A DNA stretch of 48,827 nt from Shewanella saliphila (GCF_014648295.1 NZ_BMQV01000040.1:1-48827), one strand, 5' to 3'. Numbered from the stretch's first letter, positions 1-8,468 are shown. Made by a program: numbers and translations. The notes: generated by a model from the letters alone, not told the origin.

Positions 1-58
1 ATACTGCTTCATCTTTAAATGCCTGCGGATAACTCTTATGTGATTTTTTTAAACTCAT
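1..58 (-). CDS. IS3-family transposase OrfA, N-terminal part only (runs off window)
   Basis: The first 19 codons of a minus-strand gene are visible, starting with ATG at 58 and reading MSLKKSHKSYPQAFKDEAV. The K-S-Y-P-x-x-F-K-x-E-A-V pattern is the usual opening of IS3-family OrfA proteins, the helix-turn-helix subunit that is joined by frameshift to the OrfB integrase. An AGGT ribosome site lies just before the ATG. The rest of the gene is outside the window, so the family is called from this short stretch and the adjacent IS end. Confidence 0.7.
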   Translation of the reverse strand, partial: MSLKKSHKSYPQAFKDEAV

Positions 59-120
59 ATCGACCTCTTAATTTATTGACCATACTGTCTCAAAATTAAG
101 TGTCCGATGGAATTAGACCA
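1..120 (-). mobile_element. Left-edge IS3-family insertion sequence, end portion
   Basis: From the transposase start outward, the minus strand carries the end of an element that begins about base 120 with TGGTCTAATTCCATCGGACA and continues past an AATTTTGAGACAG segment. IS3-family elements start with TG, which fits. The outer boundary at 120 is inferred from where the reading frame of the interrupted adaptor gene stops making sense; the other end and any target duplication are outside the window. Confidence 0.6.
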
Positions 121-315
121 GAACATGTATTGTGTGGTTTGAGACTGACCATTGGCTATAAATTTCCATGACAAAATAGCGATAACCACTATTATCCCTG
201 TGAACCAAATATATTTGTTGAAACTCTTGTGGTGTTTAGAAGGCTTATCTAGCCCCAGTGTTTGACGAATATCATTTTTTTGATTTGTGCTAGATTTTTG
301 TGGTGTAGATACCAT
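73..315 (-). pseudogene. RND/ABC efflux periplasmic adaptor (MacA/AcrA-like), truncated by IS insertion
   Basis: Starting at ATG 315 (AGGTG six bases upstream; an in-frame GTG at 324 is less likely), the protein begins MVSTPQKSSTNQKNDIRQTL, then a basic stretch and one membrane anchor (YIWFTGIIVVIAILSWKFIA), as in inner-membrane-anchored adaptor proteins of tripartite efflux pumps. It breaks off just after the QTTQYM region, where such proteins go on into the first beta strand and biotinyl-lipoyl domain. The last 16 or so residues (bases 73-120) are encoded by the IS end. About 65 native residues remain of a normal length near 350-400, so the gene is dead here unless it resumes beyond the IS. 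Assignment rests on the anchor and resemblance to Shewanella adaptors; no catalytic motif is left. Confidence 0.6.
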
Positions 316-324
316 ATAGCACAC

Positions 325-684
325 CTCGATTGGGTTGCATTATCTCTATTAAGGCTGGTGACCTTTTCTTTAATAAATAGCCCAATGTTTTCTTGGGATT
401 ATATTAATCAGTGTAATGATTAGAAAAAAAAGGCAATGTGATCTGAATCAACTTAGCGAGAATTATTACAATATAACACTGTGTTGAATGGGCTAAAGAT
501 AGAACATGGCCATATATGGCTTTTTTAGGAAAATGGGTGGCTCTTTTAGGACTCAAATTCTGGGTGGCTTTTTAGGAGAGAACTGAGAGCAAGAGCGCAG
601 TGCGCCAAATGGGCAAGCAATTACTCTTTTGAAATTAGTACAGCGCCATCCAGAAACTCTCACACACATGGCAGAGCTATAGCA
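325..684. other. Gene-free stretch with IS-like short repeats
   Basis: No convincing gene is present. Bases about 375-500 are AT-rich and probably hold the promoter of the broken adaptor gene. At 533-580 the motif GGGTGGCT followed by a T run and TAGGA occurs twice in tandem, which resembles the repeated termini of IS21-type elements. At about 592-685 a plus-strand frame reads 31 codons (ending LVQRHPETLTHMAEL, stop) after a stop codon, which looks like the tail of a lost coding sequence. This suggests scars of earlier insertions, but the family is not proven. Confidence 0.35.
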
Positions 685-1668
685 TCAATCTTGTTGTAAT
701 CCCGTTGATACATGCAGGGTTTGTTGGTTATCGATAATGATGGCTTCGAATTCAGGTAACTCATTGATTAGCGCCATACCTTGTTGTAATCCCATCACAA
801 AAATGGCGGTGGAGAGGGCGTCTACGTAAGTTGGGTTTTTACCAATAATCGATACGCTCACCACATTGCGGGCGGAGTCGCCAGTTTTGGGGTTAATGAT
901 GTGATGATAACGCACGCCGTCTTCGATGAAGTAACGCTCGTAGTCACCAGATGTGGATATCGATTCGTTACTCAGAGGTAATTGCACCGCAGTTTTGTCT
1001 TCGGCGCGAGGGTGTTTAATGCCAACAAACCACGGGCGACCGATACGATCGCCAAGTAACGTGGTGTCGCCGCCAGCGCTAATGAGTGCATGTTCAATGC
1101 CGGCTTTCTTAAGAATGGCGATACAGTTTTTAACCGCATGACCTTTGGCGATCCCGCCTAAATCAATTTTAACATCAGCATCGGTAAATTTAACGGATAA
1201 GCTCGGTTTATCTAAGATAACCGTTTGATAATTAATGGCGGTTAACGCTTGTTTGATTGCAGCTTGATTGGGTTTTTGATGCTTGCGGTAATCGTATTGA
1301 TAACCGATAGAGGCATAAGTGATGTCAAACATTCCATGGGTTAATACTGCAATATCGTGCGCATCGGTGAGTAAATCAAACAATTCCTGGCTAACAATAA
1401 CAGGGTGGTTGGCCGCATCACGGTTAATTACGCTCAGTGCACTGGTGGCAATATAAGGGCTCATGGTTTGATCAATGCGTTGCATCTCTTGCTCAACCGA
1501 CACTATGAGTTCATCTGCTGTTGTTTGGACTGCGCCATCATCTAACCAAAATTCAACATGGGCGAGGGTTCCCATGACATGGAAACTCTTTTGGTGCCAC
1601 TGGGCAAAGGCTGAGTGCGAATTAAATGCAAATAATATGATGACAATAACGGCGCTGAATTTACCCAT
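685..1668 (-). CDS. apbE: FAD:protein FMN transferase (ApbE)
   Basis: ApbE covalently links FMN from FAD to a Thr/Ser of target flavoproteins such as NqrB/NqrC and RnfD/RnfG on the periplasmic side. The 327-residue protein has an N-terminal export signal ending about SAFA-QW, which fits. Family motifs are in order: FHVMGTLAHVEFW near 30, DLGGIAKGHAVKN near 168, ALISAGGDTTLLG near 195, STSGDYERYF near 238, HHIINPKTGDSARNV near 255 and VDALSTAIFVMG near 283, which includes the metal-binding Asp and Thr. It stands alone, divergent from the phosphopantetheinyl transferase, and no respiratory target gene is nearby. There is no lipobox Cys, so it is probably soluble in the periplasm. Confidence 0.92.
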   Translation of the reverse strand: MGKFSAVIVIILFAFNSHSAFAQWHQKSFHVMGTLAHVEFWLDDGAVQTTADELIVSVEQEMQRIDQTMSPYIATSALSVINRDAANHPVIVSQELFDLLTDAHDIAVLTHGMFDITYASIGYQYDYRKHQKPNQAAIKQALTAINYQTVILDKPSLSVKFTDADVKIDLGGIAKGHAVKNCIAILKKAGIEHALISAGGDTTLLGDRIGRPWFVGIKHPRAEDKTAVQLPLSNESISTSGDYERYFIEDGVRYHHIINPKTGDSARNVVSVSIIGKNPTYVDALSTAIFVMGLQQGMALINELPEFEAIIIDNQQTLHVSTGLQQD

Positions 1669-1834
1669 GGATCTTCTGTTTTCTGTAATACGATAGTGCT
1701 GATTGTTGATTAAATGGCAACGTTCGGCAACCGCTTAGGTGAAAATAACCGTCTGCACAGACAAATTACTCGCTGAGCAGCACATATTACGGTAATTTAA
1801 CCTTATTATCGTCTACTCGAGTTTTGTTGTTTTA

Positions 1835-2791
1835 ATGCCCATTATTGCTGATGTAAATCAATGTTATCCATCCATAAAACCGCATGTTTACTTTGTGCCA
1901 CTTGATGCAGAACTTGCCCCTGCAGACTTTGATACTGGATTAGCCCTGGGTTGGCTAAGCGAAGATGAAGAGGTAAAAGTTGCCCGTTATAAAAGCCCGT
2001 CGGCGCGTAATAATGCCCTGCAAGTTAGACTGGCCCTAAGAGCAATATTATCGCGCTATAGCGATGTTGAGCCTGCACAATGGCAGTTTATTTATGGCGC
2101 CAAAGGCAAACCGGCATTAAGCCATGAATTGTGTGCGCAAACCGGATTACATTTCAATTTAAGTCACAGTGGTCAGTGGTTAATGATTGGCGTGATTGAA
2201 GTGGCGAGCAGTCAGCATAACGTTAACCTTACGTCTGAGCCTAGTGTTGAGGTAACCCAAAGTACTCAATCTGAGCTTCTTCCCTCCCTGTGTTTTGGCG
2301 TTGATATTGAGCGTGAGCGCAGCAATACAGATATTGTGCCAATTTTAAATCACTATTTTACCCAGGTTGAAACCGAGGCATTGTTGCAGTTACCCATTGA
2401 GCTGCAGCGGCAACGTTTCTTTGATTTATGGGCGGTAAAAGAGTCTTACATTAAAGCGCGTGGGTTAGGTTTAGCCTTATCACTTAAATCCTTTGCCGTT
2501 GATTTTAGTAAATGGAATGAAGGGCATGTGCAATTGCAGGGCAAGATTGAGCAATCTATTGCATTACATCAAGGGGTTAAGCTTAACTTTACCGATGTTG
2601 CAGATATTGCCAATTCGATGACATGGCAAACGCAACTGGGCCGACTTGATCAACAATATCGTTTTGCCATCACTTTAGGCGTAAATAAACATGATATTGG
2701 GCTCGAGTCGACTAATGCTGAGTGTAGCTATAGTGCGTTAACCGTTTATCAGTTGTCGCTGACACAATTATTGGCAGATGCGAATGCCTAG
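1835..2791 (+). CDS. 4'-phosphopantetheinyl transferase, Sfp/PfaE type
   Basis: The enzyme moves 4'-phosphopantetheine from CoA to the carrier domains of fatty acid, polyketide or peptide synthases. The 318-residue protein shows the family signatures: KGKPAL and HFNLSHSGQW (about 95-122), then FGVDIERERS (about 155, Mg-binding Asp and Glu) and FDLWAVKESYIKARGLGL (about 205-225). In Shewanella an enzyme of this type (PfaE) activates the ACP repeats of the polyunsaturated fatty acid synthase, which is encoded elsewhere, so that is the likely role by inference. A roughly 30-residue Ser/Thr/Glu-rich insert lies between LSHSG and GVDIE, longer than in Sfp. The start has only a weak ribosome site; it is monocistronic. 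Confidence 0.88.
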   Translation: MPIIADVNQCYPSIKPHVYFVPLDAELAPADFDTGLALGWLSEDEEVKVARYKSPSARNNALQVRLALRAILSRYSDVEPAQWQFIYGAKGKPALSHELCAQTGLHFNLSHSGQWLMIGVIEVASSQHNVNLTSEPSVEVTQSTQSELLPSLCFGVDIERERSNTDIVPILNHYFTQVETEALLQLPIELQRQRFFDLWAVKESYIKARGLGLALSLKSFAVDFSKWNEGHVQLQGKIEQSIALHQGVKLNFTDVADIANSMTWQTQLGRLDQQYRFAITLGVNKHDIGLESTNAECSYSALTVYQLSLTQLLADANA

Positions 2792-2810
2792 GTCGTTAAT
2801 CGCAAATTTT

Positions 2811-2838
2811 CAATAAAGAATCATCAATAAAGAATCAT
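2811..2838 (+). repeat. 14-bp perfect tandem repeat
   Basis: The unit CAATAAAGAATCAT occurs twice head to tail, followed by a degenerate third copy (CTATAAATCAT). It lies between the convergent phosphopantetheinyl transferase and alkylsulfatase genes. No function is evident; it is probably replication slippage. Confidence 0.8.
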
Positions 2839-2875
2839 CTATAAATCATCAGGCATCAAAATATGCGAGAAAGCC

Positions 2876-2904
2876 ATTCAGCCGAAGCATCGCTTCGGCT
2901 GAAT
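2876..2904. terminator. Perfect 29-bp hairpin between convergent genes
   Basis: Two 13-base arms (ATTCAGCCGAAGC and its complement) flank a 3-base loop. It sits in the gap between two convergent genes, where a bidirectional terminator is expected. There is no long T run on either side, so it may act as a Rho-independent terminator only weakly or mainly protect the 3' ends. Confidence 0.6.
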
Positions 2905-2955
2905 TAAGTGAAGCAATATTTCACTCATTATTCGCAATTGTTTTACGACTCAAAT

Positions 2956-4977
2956 TTACTTTAAAGGGACGATGGCAAAGCTTTCATCAAATTGCACTAA
3001 AGTGGAGGCTATTTTACCAAAGGCTTGTGGGTCACCTGTCATACTGGCTTTACCTTGTTCAAGCAGTTGTTTAAGTGATGTTTTACCTAATAATACATTA
3101 ACCATATCAGCTTTATCGACGGTTAACGTGGCGTCTGCCGTTTTAGCTGTTTCGACCACAATGTTATTGAGATTACCATGGCTCAGTTCAACAAACACGG
3201 TAGTTTCAGGCGTTGTGTTTGTCGCTTTAGTCACCACATTTAAGCTGATATTACCGAGTTTATCCGCTGCAATACTGTCGACTTTGACGGCTAAAAAATC
3301 AAATAGCGTGGCAATATCCATTTCACTTATCACATCGGCGGAGGCTGACTTTGGCGCGCCAGGTAAAATGCCTACCCGTAACTCTTGTGCGCCAGTTAAA
3401 TAGATGTTTCTCCAGCCCGCCCCTTCTGCTTGATAACCGAGTTGCTCATAAGTGTCGGCGAGTAAATCACGTGCGACTTGGTTTGTGGGTTCGGCCATCA
3501 CCAGTTTATTGAGTACCGTGGCAACAAAGCGATAATCGCCTTGAGCATAATCGACCTTGGCTTTTTCAATAATAGCCGCAGCGCCGCCCATATATTGAAC
3601 AAACTTAATGGCTTCTTGCTGCGTTGGCAGCGGGTTTAAGTTGGCTGGGTTCATGTCAAAGTAGCCCAGATACATATTGTAAACCGCTTTGGCATTGTGG
3701 CTGTAGGTACCGTGATACCCTTTGGTGTACCAGGTGTCTTTAACCGTTTGTGGAATGGTGTCCATGATGGCATCACCAATATCTTGTATTACCACACCCT
3801 GATTGGCAAGGCGCAGCGATTGATTATGCACGAGTCCATAGTTGTCGCGTTGCATTTTAAGGTACTGGTTAATTTGCTCGTTTCCCCATACGGGCGCAGA
3901 GTGAGCCGCAAACAGCACTTGTACATCTTGACCAAATGCATTGATCATTTGGTTAATGTCTTTTGACCACTTTAGCGCATCACGCACTTTGGCTCCGCGT
4001 AAGGTATAGATGTTGTGCATTCCATCGTAGGTAAGCTCACCGCTCCACAGTGCGTTTAATGACGGAATATAAGTGATCATTTCGCTGGCCGCTTCGGTGC
4101 CAGAGGCATCCATAAAGACCATTTCCAGACCATCAATGGTTAAGGTTTCCCACTTGCCTTGTTGATTGAGTTGGTAATCTGGTTTTACGTAAGTAATTTC
4201 ACCTTTTGATAACCCCTTTGCCAGCGCCGCATCAACAATACCATGGTCATTTTTACCGAGCATCACCCCATATTGATAGCTAGCACGGCGGCTCATGGCA
4301 TTACCTGCGAGCACGTTTTCATCAACGATTTCGGCGGTGATATTGTTTGAACCATACACTTTAACATTAGGGTATAAGGTTTTTATGCCGCGAGCGCCGC
4401 CAAAATGGTCCGCATGGCTGTGGGAGTAAATCATCGCTACTATCGGTAAATCTGCACCTTCAGGCAGATTTGCAAAGGCAAATTTTATTGATTGCTCTGC
4501 AGCTTGCTTTGTTAACAACACATCATAAACAATCCAACCTGTTTTACCGCGGATTAAGGTCATATTCGATAAGTCAGTTCCGCGTACCTGATAAATCCCC
4601 TCGGTCACTTTATACAAACCATTTGGCACCATATTAAGCTGTGCTTGGCGGTAAAGCGATGGGTTAACTGAGTCTGGAAACTGTTCACTAATAAAGCTAA
4701 ATTCAGCACGTAAAATATCAGCGGTAGCTTGGTCAAATTCGGCAATTTGGTTTTTACTAAAGCGCTCAAAGGCGACCTTGTCATTAAAATTAAGGCTTTG
4801 GGCAACCGCTTTGTTATGTGCAATCGTCGCTGCTGAAGCGGCTTTGCCTTGATAGTCTACGGTTAGGTGGTCATGTTGGTGCTGCGCCGCAAAAGCTGGC
4901 AATGAAAATGCGGTGATAAATGAAAATGCGATTGTTGAACGTGTAATGGTTGATAACGTAAGAGCAGATTTTTGCAT
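2956..4977 (-). CDS. Alkylsulfatase, metallo-beta-lactamase fold (SdsA1/BDS1 type)
   Basis: Predicted secreted zinc hydrolase that splits alkyl sulfates into alcohol and sulfate. An N-terminal signal peptide ends near AFA-AQHQHD. The metallo-beta-lactamase motif SHSHADHFGGARG is at about 185-197, followed by SGELTYDGMHNIYTLRGAK near 310 and LFAAHSAPVWG near 358, all typical of the SdsA1 class. A middle dimerisation region and a C-terminal SCP2-like domain (about 545-673) complete the usual layout of roughly 670 residues. ATG 4977 is preferred over the in-frame TTG at 4989 because GAGG precedes it at good spacing. It is divergent from a LysR gene, the same arrangement as sdsA/sdsB in Pseudomonas. 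Confidence 0.87.
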   Translation of the reverse strand: MQKSALTLSTITRSTIAFSFITAFSLPAFAAQHQHDHLTVDYQGKAASAATIAHNKAVAQSLNFNDKVAFERFSKNQIAEFDQATADILRAEFSFISEQFPDSVNPSLYRQAQLNMVPNGLYKVTEGIYQVRGTDLSNMTLIRGKTGWIVYDVLLTKQAAEQSIKFAFANLPEGADLPIVAMIYSHSHADHFGGARGIKTLYPNVKVYGSNNITAEIVDENVLAGNAMSRRASYQYGVMLGKNDHGIVDAALAKGLSKGEITYVKPDYQLNQQGKWETLTIDGLEMVFMDASGTEAASEMITYIPSLNALWSGELTYDGMHNIYTLRGAKVRDALKWSKDINQMINAFGQDVQVLFAAHSAPVWGNEQINQYLKMQRDNYGLVHNQSLRLANQGVVIQDIGDAIMDTIPQTVKDTWYTKGYHGTYSHNAKAVYNMYLGYFDMNPANLNPLPTQQEAIKFVQYMGGAAAIIEKAKVDYAQGDYRFVATVLNKLVMAEPTNQVARDLLADTYEQLGYQAEGAGWRNIYLTGAQELRVGILPGAPKSASADVISEMDIATLFDFLAVKVDSIAADKLGNISLNVVTKATNTTPETTVFVELSHGNLNNIVVETAKTADATLTVDKADMVNVLLGKTSLKQLLEQGKASMTGDPQAFGKIASTLVQFDESFAIVPLK

Positions 4978-5079
4978 AACGAACCTCAAGAAATTAAAGC
5001 CAGCGTTGCTTAGCGATTGAGCGGTATTAACCTATCCTAGTGAATAAATGTCGGAATATAACTATGGTAAAACAGTTAA

Positions 5080-5104
5080 AACACATTCATATTATGAATG
5101 TGTT
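5080..5104. promoter_or_regulatory. 25-bp perfect palindrome, likely LysR operator
   Basis: The half-site AACACATTCAT is followed by a 3-base spacer ATT and then its exact complement. It lies between the divergent alkylsulfatase and LysR genes, 30 bases before the LysR start and about 100 bases before the sulfatase start. LysR-type proteins bind such dyads and commonly repress their own gene while activating the divergent target. The regulator-operator pairing is inferred from position. Confidence 0.7.
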
Positions 5105-5134
5105 AGGGCAAATCTTAGGTATTAAGTATAAGCA

Positions 5135-6085
5135 ATGGATGATAAACAAAGCCAAAAATTAGCGACCCTGGATTTAAATCTATTACGGGTGTTTTGTGTT
5201 GTATGTCAGCAGTCGTCAATTACAAGAGCTGCGGAGCAGTTAGCGATCACTCAATCGTCGGTGAGCAATGCGATAAATCGGCTCAAGACGGCATTAGATT
5301 GTGAGTTGTTTATTCGAGTGGGGCGCGGCATTGAACCAACGGCTTCTGGGTTGCACATCTTTAATTCGGTGCAGCCAATGCTTGATGCTATTGAACAAAC
5401 CTTAAGGGGGATCAGCGAGTTTGATCCCCACACCTCAACTCGAGTATTTACGATTTATGCTAATGAGTCGGTCATCGATTTATTACAGCCGCTGCTTGAT
5501 AAAGCCCTGGCTAGTTTATCGGTGCGGGTGGTATTGCGAAATTCGCCTGTGCTAGAAGCAGAGCAATATCAAGATTTACAGATGCAAAAAGTGGATTTGG
5601 TGATAGATATTGTGCCGCCTAAAATGAAAACCTTTAGCTTTCAAAAGGTGGCTCAGGAGCAGATTGTTTGTGTCGTACGCGAGCAACATCCTCACATTAA
5701 ACAGCAAGTAAGCCTAGAGCAATACTTTGCCGCTGAGCATGTTATGTATCGCTTTCATCGAGACAATATGCGCGTAGCCGATATTATTGCCCATGAACCG
5801 TTACCACCACGCACCTTACACAGCGAGCACACGTCGTTATTGAGTATGTTGTCGTTGATCAGTAAGTCTAATGCCATTGGCATTGCGCCCTATGCCTTTA
5901 CTCAAAGTTATGCCCAGTTATTTAAACTTAAATTACTTAAGCTGCCTTTTGAGACACGCCCGATTGAATTATTCAGCATTTGGCCCAGCAAACATGCGCA
6001 AGATAAGTCGTGTATTTGGCTTAGAGAAACCATTGAGACATTAATGAAACAAGCTTATACGGCAATAAAAAAAGCCAATCGATGA
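5135..6085 (+). CDS. LysR-family transcriptional regulator
   Basis: The 316-residue protein has the LysR winged helix-turn-helix at about 10-70 (LNLLRVFCVVCQQSSITRAA then LAITQSSVSNAINRLK) and an effector-binding domain from about 95 to 300. It is transcribed away from the alkylsulfatase gene and is the obvious candidate for its regulator, like SdsB for SdsA in Pseudomonas. The inducing ligand cannot be read from sequence. The gene ends in a hairpin shared with the convergent queF. Confidence 0.9.
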   Translation: MDDKQSQKLATLDLNLLRVFCVVCQQSSITRAAEQLAITQSSVSNAINRLKTALDCELFIRVGRGIEPTASGLHIFNSVQPMLDAIEQTLRGISEFDPHTSTRVFTIYANESVIDLLQPLLDKALASLSVRVVLRNSPVLEAEQYQDLQMQKVDLVIDIVPPKMKTFSFQKVAQEQIVCVVREQHPHIKQQVSLEQYFAAEHVMYRFHRDNMRVADIIAHEPLPPRTLHSEHTSLLSMLSLISKSNAIGIAPYAFTQSYAQLFKLKLLKLPFETRPIELFSIWPSKHAQDKSCIWLRETIETLMKQAYTAIKKANR

Positions 6086-6098
6086 TGATTGGCTTTTA
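6067..6098. terminator. Bidirectional terminator between LysR gene and queF
   Basis: An AAAAGCCAATC arm, a short GATGAT loop and a GATTGGCTTTT arm form a hairpin with A and T runs on the two sides, so it can stop transcription from both convergent genes. The left arm overlaps the last codons of the LysR gene. Confidence 0.85.
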
Positions 6099-6123
6099 AT
6101 GTTTTACTTTGTCGCTTTAGTCT

Positions 6124-6981
6124 TTACTGTCTTGCGAGACGGTTAGATTCTGGCGGGTTTTCAAAATCGCTGCGGTAGGGGTTAATGTCTAAACCGCCTC
6201 GACGAGTGTAACGTGCATACACGGTTAACTTAGTGCATTGGCAGTATTTTTTTAGGTCGACAAAAATACGCTCAACACACTGCTCGTGAAACTCATTATG
6301 CTGACGGAAAGAAATCAAATAGCGCAGCAGTTTTTCACGATCAATCTTAGGGCCCTGATAGCGGATCATCACGCTGCCCCAGTCAGGTTGTGAGGTAATT
6401 AAGCAGTTAGACTTTAATAAGTTTGAATTTAACGTTTCAGCGACATTTTTGTCAGGGTCTGTACTGTCAACTAAATGGTCTGGATTAAACTGGTACTCGG
6501 TGACTTCGATGTCTAAATCGTCAATGCAGCTGCCGGATAGGTCGACAATACGTTCAAGGTTAAAATGCTTAGGCTCAATGACTTTAACGCTAACATCACC
6601 GTCGGCGCACAGTGCTAAATCGCGGCTTAAGGTGTCTTGCACGTCTTCAACGCTATCAAACTTGGTTTGGTTAAAGCTATTTAAGTACAATTTAAACGAT
6701 TTTGATTCAATCAGATTGGCGCTATTGATATCCAGTTGCACTTCTAATAACGCCACAACAGGCTTGCCTTTGGCGTTTAGCCATGACAATTCATAGCCGG
6801 TCCAAATATCAGTACCATGGAAAGGTAAATCACCACTTAATGCAATTGCATCTCGATTAAGTTTGCGTGGAACCCCTTGCAGCAGTGACGCGTCATACTC
6901 AGCTTGATATACAGTTGCATGGCCTAAGGTTAGGCCTTTAAGTGCATCAGCATCACTATAAGGGTCGTGATTGTGTGTCAT
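6124..6981 (-). CDS. queF: NADPH-dependent 7-cyano-7-deazaguanine reductase QueF
   Basis: QueF reduces the nitrile preQ0 to preQ1 in queuosine synthesis for tRNA wobble positions. At 285 residues it is the long two-domain YqcD form. The nucleophile Cys lies in [14 protein letters not shown] (about 193) and the substrate motif [15 protein letters not shown] is near 92. The C-terminal [19 protein letters not shown] is also typical. Like its E. coli counterpart it is next to and divergent from syd. The other queuosine genes are not in the window. Confidence 0.96.
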   Translation of the reverse strand: MTHNHDPYSDADALKGLTLGHATVYQAEYDASLLQGVPRKLNRDAIALSGDLPFHGTDIWTGYELSWLNAKGKPVVALLEVQLDINSANLIESKSFKLYLNSFNQTKFDSVEDVQDTLSRDLALCADGDVSVKVIEPKHFNLERIVDLSGSCIDDLDIEVTEYQFNPDHLVDSTDPDKNVAETLNSNLLKSNCLITSQPDWGSVMIRYQGPKIDREKLLRYLISFRQHNEFHEQCVERIFVDLKKYCQCTKLTVYARYTRRGGLDINPYRSDFENPPESNRLARQ

Positions 6982-7035
6982 CTAATCGGTTTCCGTGTCA
7001 AAATATGGTTTTATTATAAACTACGAGTGGCTTAA

Positions 7036-7689
7036 GTGTCTTGTTCATCTGCATTAGAAAACTTTATAAATAACTATCTTAAATCTTACCAAGATACCTT
7101 GTCTGAATTTCCGCGCTATTATCCTTTGGGCGAAGACTCAATATGTATTCAAGGAAAATTTAACTCAGACACTGATGATACTGTGTTTTGGCAGCCGGTT
7201 AAACGTGACGATGCGGCTGACTTTAATAATGTAGAGCATGCATTAAATATTCAACTACACCAAGATATTCATGCATTTTATGGTGAGTATTTTTCAGCGC
7301 CATTACAGTTTACTGCACCATTTGGTGATGGTGAGTTATTGCAAGTGTGGAACCAAGAAGACTTTGAAAATTTGCAACAAAATGTAATTGGTCATTTGAT
7401 CATGAAGAAAAAGCTCAAACAACCAGCAACTTGGTTTATTGGTGTGCTAGGTGATGGCGATGAAATGCTCACCGTTAATAATGACGATGGCAGTGTGTGG
7501 ATTGAAATTCCAGGTGAAAAACAACGCACAAAATTAGCGGAGTCGCTAACCGAGTTTTTACAGATTATTTCGCCAATGATCAAACCGCCGCAAAAGCCCG
7601 TTGAAGAGAGTGCGCCAATTGTTGAGCACCCTGGTATTTGGCAGCGGATTAAAACCATGTGGAATATGTTACGTGGTAAACGTTATTAG
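7036..7689 (+). CDS. syd: SecY-interacting protein Syd
   Basis: Syd is a cytosolic protein that binds the cytoplasmic face of SecY and appears to monitor translocon assembly. The protein (217 residues) starts with GTG and matches the family through FINNYLKSYQ near 9, a PRYYPLGEDSICIQG segment near 25, FWQPVKRDD near 51 and YGEYFSAPLQF near 84. It carries about 35 extra C-terminal residues (PPQKPVEESAPIVEHPGIWQ and a basic helix) compared with the core family of about 180. Divergent pairing with queF is the same as in E. coli. Confidence 0.92.
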   Translation: MSCSSALENFINNYLKSYQDTLSEFPRYYPLGEDSICIQGKFNSDTDDTVFWQPVKRDDAADFNNVEHALNIQLHQDIHAFYGEYFSAPLQFTAPFGDGELLQVWNQEDFENLQQNVIGHLIMKKKLKQPATWFIGVLGDGDEMLTVNNDDGSVWIEIPGEKQRTKLAESLTEFLQIISPMIKPPQKPVEESAPIVEHPGIWQRIKTMWNMLRGKRY

Positions 7690-7691
7690 AT

Positions 7692-8465
7692 TTATTGATG
7701 ATCCCATGAAATGTTAGACACAATGCGGCAAGGCTCACACCTAAAGTGAAACATGTCTAATAACGGTTGTTCGAGCTTCCAATCATGTGAGCCGCATCGT
7801 GGGCAAGGGCGGTTGAGTTCTGTTTGTAATGACTCTCCGCCCACGCGATATAAGTAATAATAAGTGGGTATCTTAGTTAGGTATTCTATCCGCCCACGTA
7901 AATCCCAACCCCGTCTAAACAGGTCACTGTCTGCCCGAGTGATTTCATCTAATGCCGCGAATTCTGCTTTGGTGGCTGCAGCCATTTGCAGTTCATCACA
8001 GGCTTGCCATTCGGTTTGCCATTTAATGATACGTTTATGGTCGCCATTGAAGGTGGCTGGTAGTTGATACAGCGGGATAGGTAATAAGTTATCGCCACTG
8101 CGCAGTGGCGAGCACATGTGTACGTAGCTGGTATATAACAATTGCCAAGACGGCTCGTCGGTATTGCTCACTTCAGAGTTAATGTCCTGACCAATAAATT
8201 TCTCTCTTGGCGCCAGCAGCTTGGCTTGTGTCAGCTCAGTTAATGCCGTTTTTACCCACGGGCTGTTATAACGATTGGCTAAACTGGTTTTTTCTGGCAA
8301 TAACAAGCGCACTTTAAACTCACCGTCATTAAACGCAACGGCAAACTCACGCCCCAGTATTTGTCCATTAGCGCGCAGTGCTTCGAGTAAGCCGTTAATA
8401 GCTTTTTCGGCGGCATCAATGGTGGTGTCGGCAAAGCATTCAAAGCGAAGTTCAAAAACAAACAT
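7692..8465 (-). CDS. Zinc-ribbon protein, DUF2310 family
   Basis: A conserved gammaproteobacterial protein of unknown function, 257 residues. The N-terminal half reads like a ferredoxin-fold domain (MFVFELRFECFADTTIDAAE), and the C-terminus has a zinc ribbon with two Cys pairs, CPRCGSHDW (about 217) and FRCEPCRIVSNISWDHQ (about 242). It lies 3 bases downstream of the coiled-coil protein on the same strand, so the two probably form an operon. No enzymatic motif is visible; nucleic acid or protein binding is possible but unproven. Confidence 0.8.
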   Translation of the reverse strand: MFVFELRFECFADTTIDAAEKAINGLLEALRANGQILGREFAVAFNDGEFKVRLLLPEKTSLANRYNSPWVKTALTELTQAKLLAPREKFIGQDINSEVSNTDEPSWQLLYTSYVHMCSPLRSGDNLLPIPLYQLPATFNGDHKRIIKWQTEWQACDELQMAAATKAEFAALDEITRADSDLFRRGWDLRGRIEYLTKIPTYYYLYRVGGESLQTELNRPCPRCGSHDWKLEQPLLDMFHFRCEPCRIVSNISWDHQ

Positions 8466-8468
8466 GGA

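Noticed and set aside
73..324. Intact small membrane protein of 83 residues
   Set aside because: The last part is encoded by the IS end and the start matches an efflux adaptor anchor, so it is a truncated gene.
689..793. 14-base direct repeat CTTGTTGTAATCCC within the apbE 3' end
   Set aside because: It encodes GLQQ twice in the apbE reading frame; chance or codon reuse is enough and there is no other sign of an insertion.
3697..3966. Plus-strand reading frames inside the alkylsulfatase gene
   Set aside because: They are shadows of a clear minus-strand enzyme with intact motifs.
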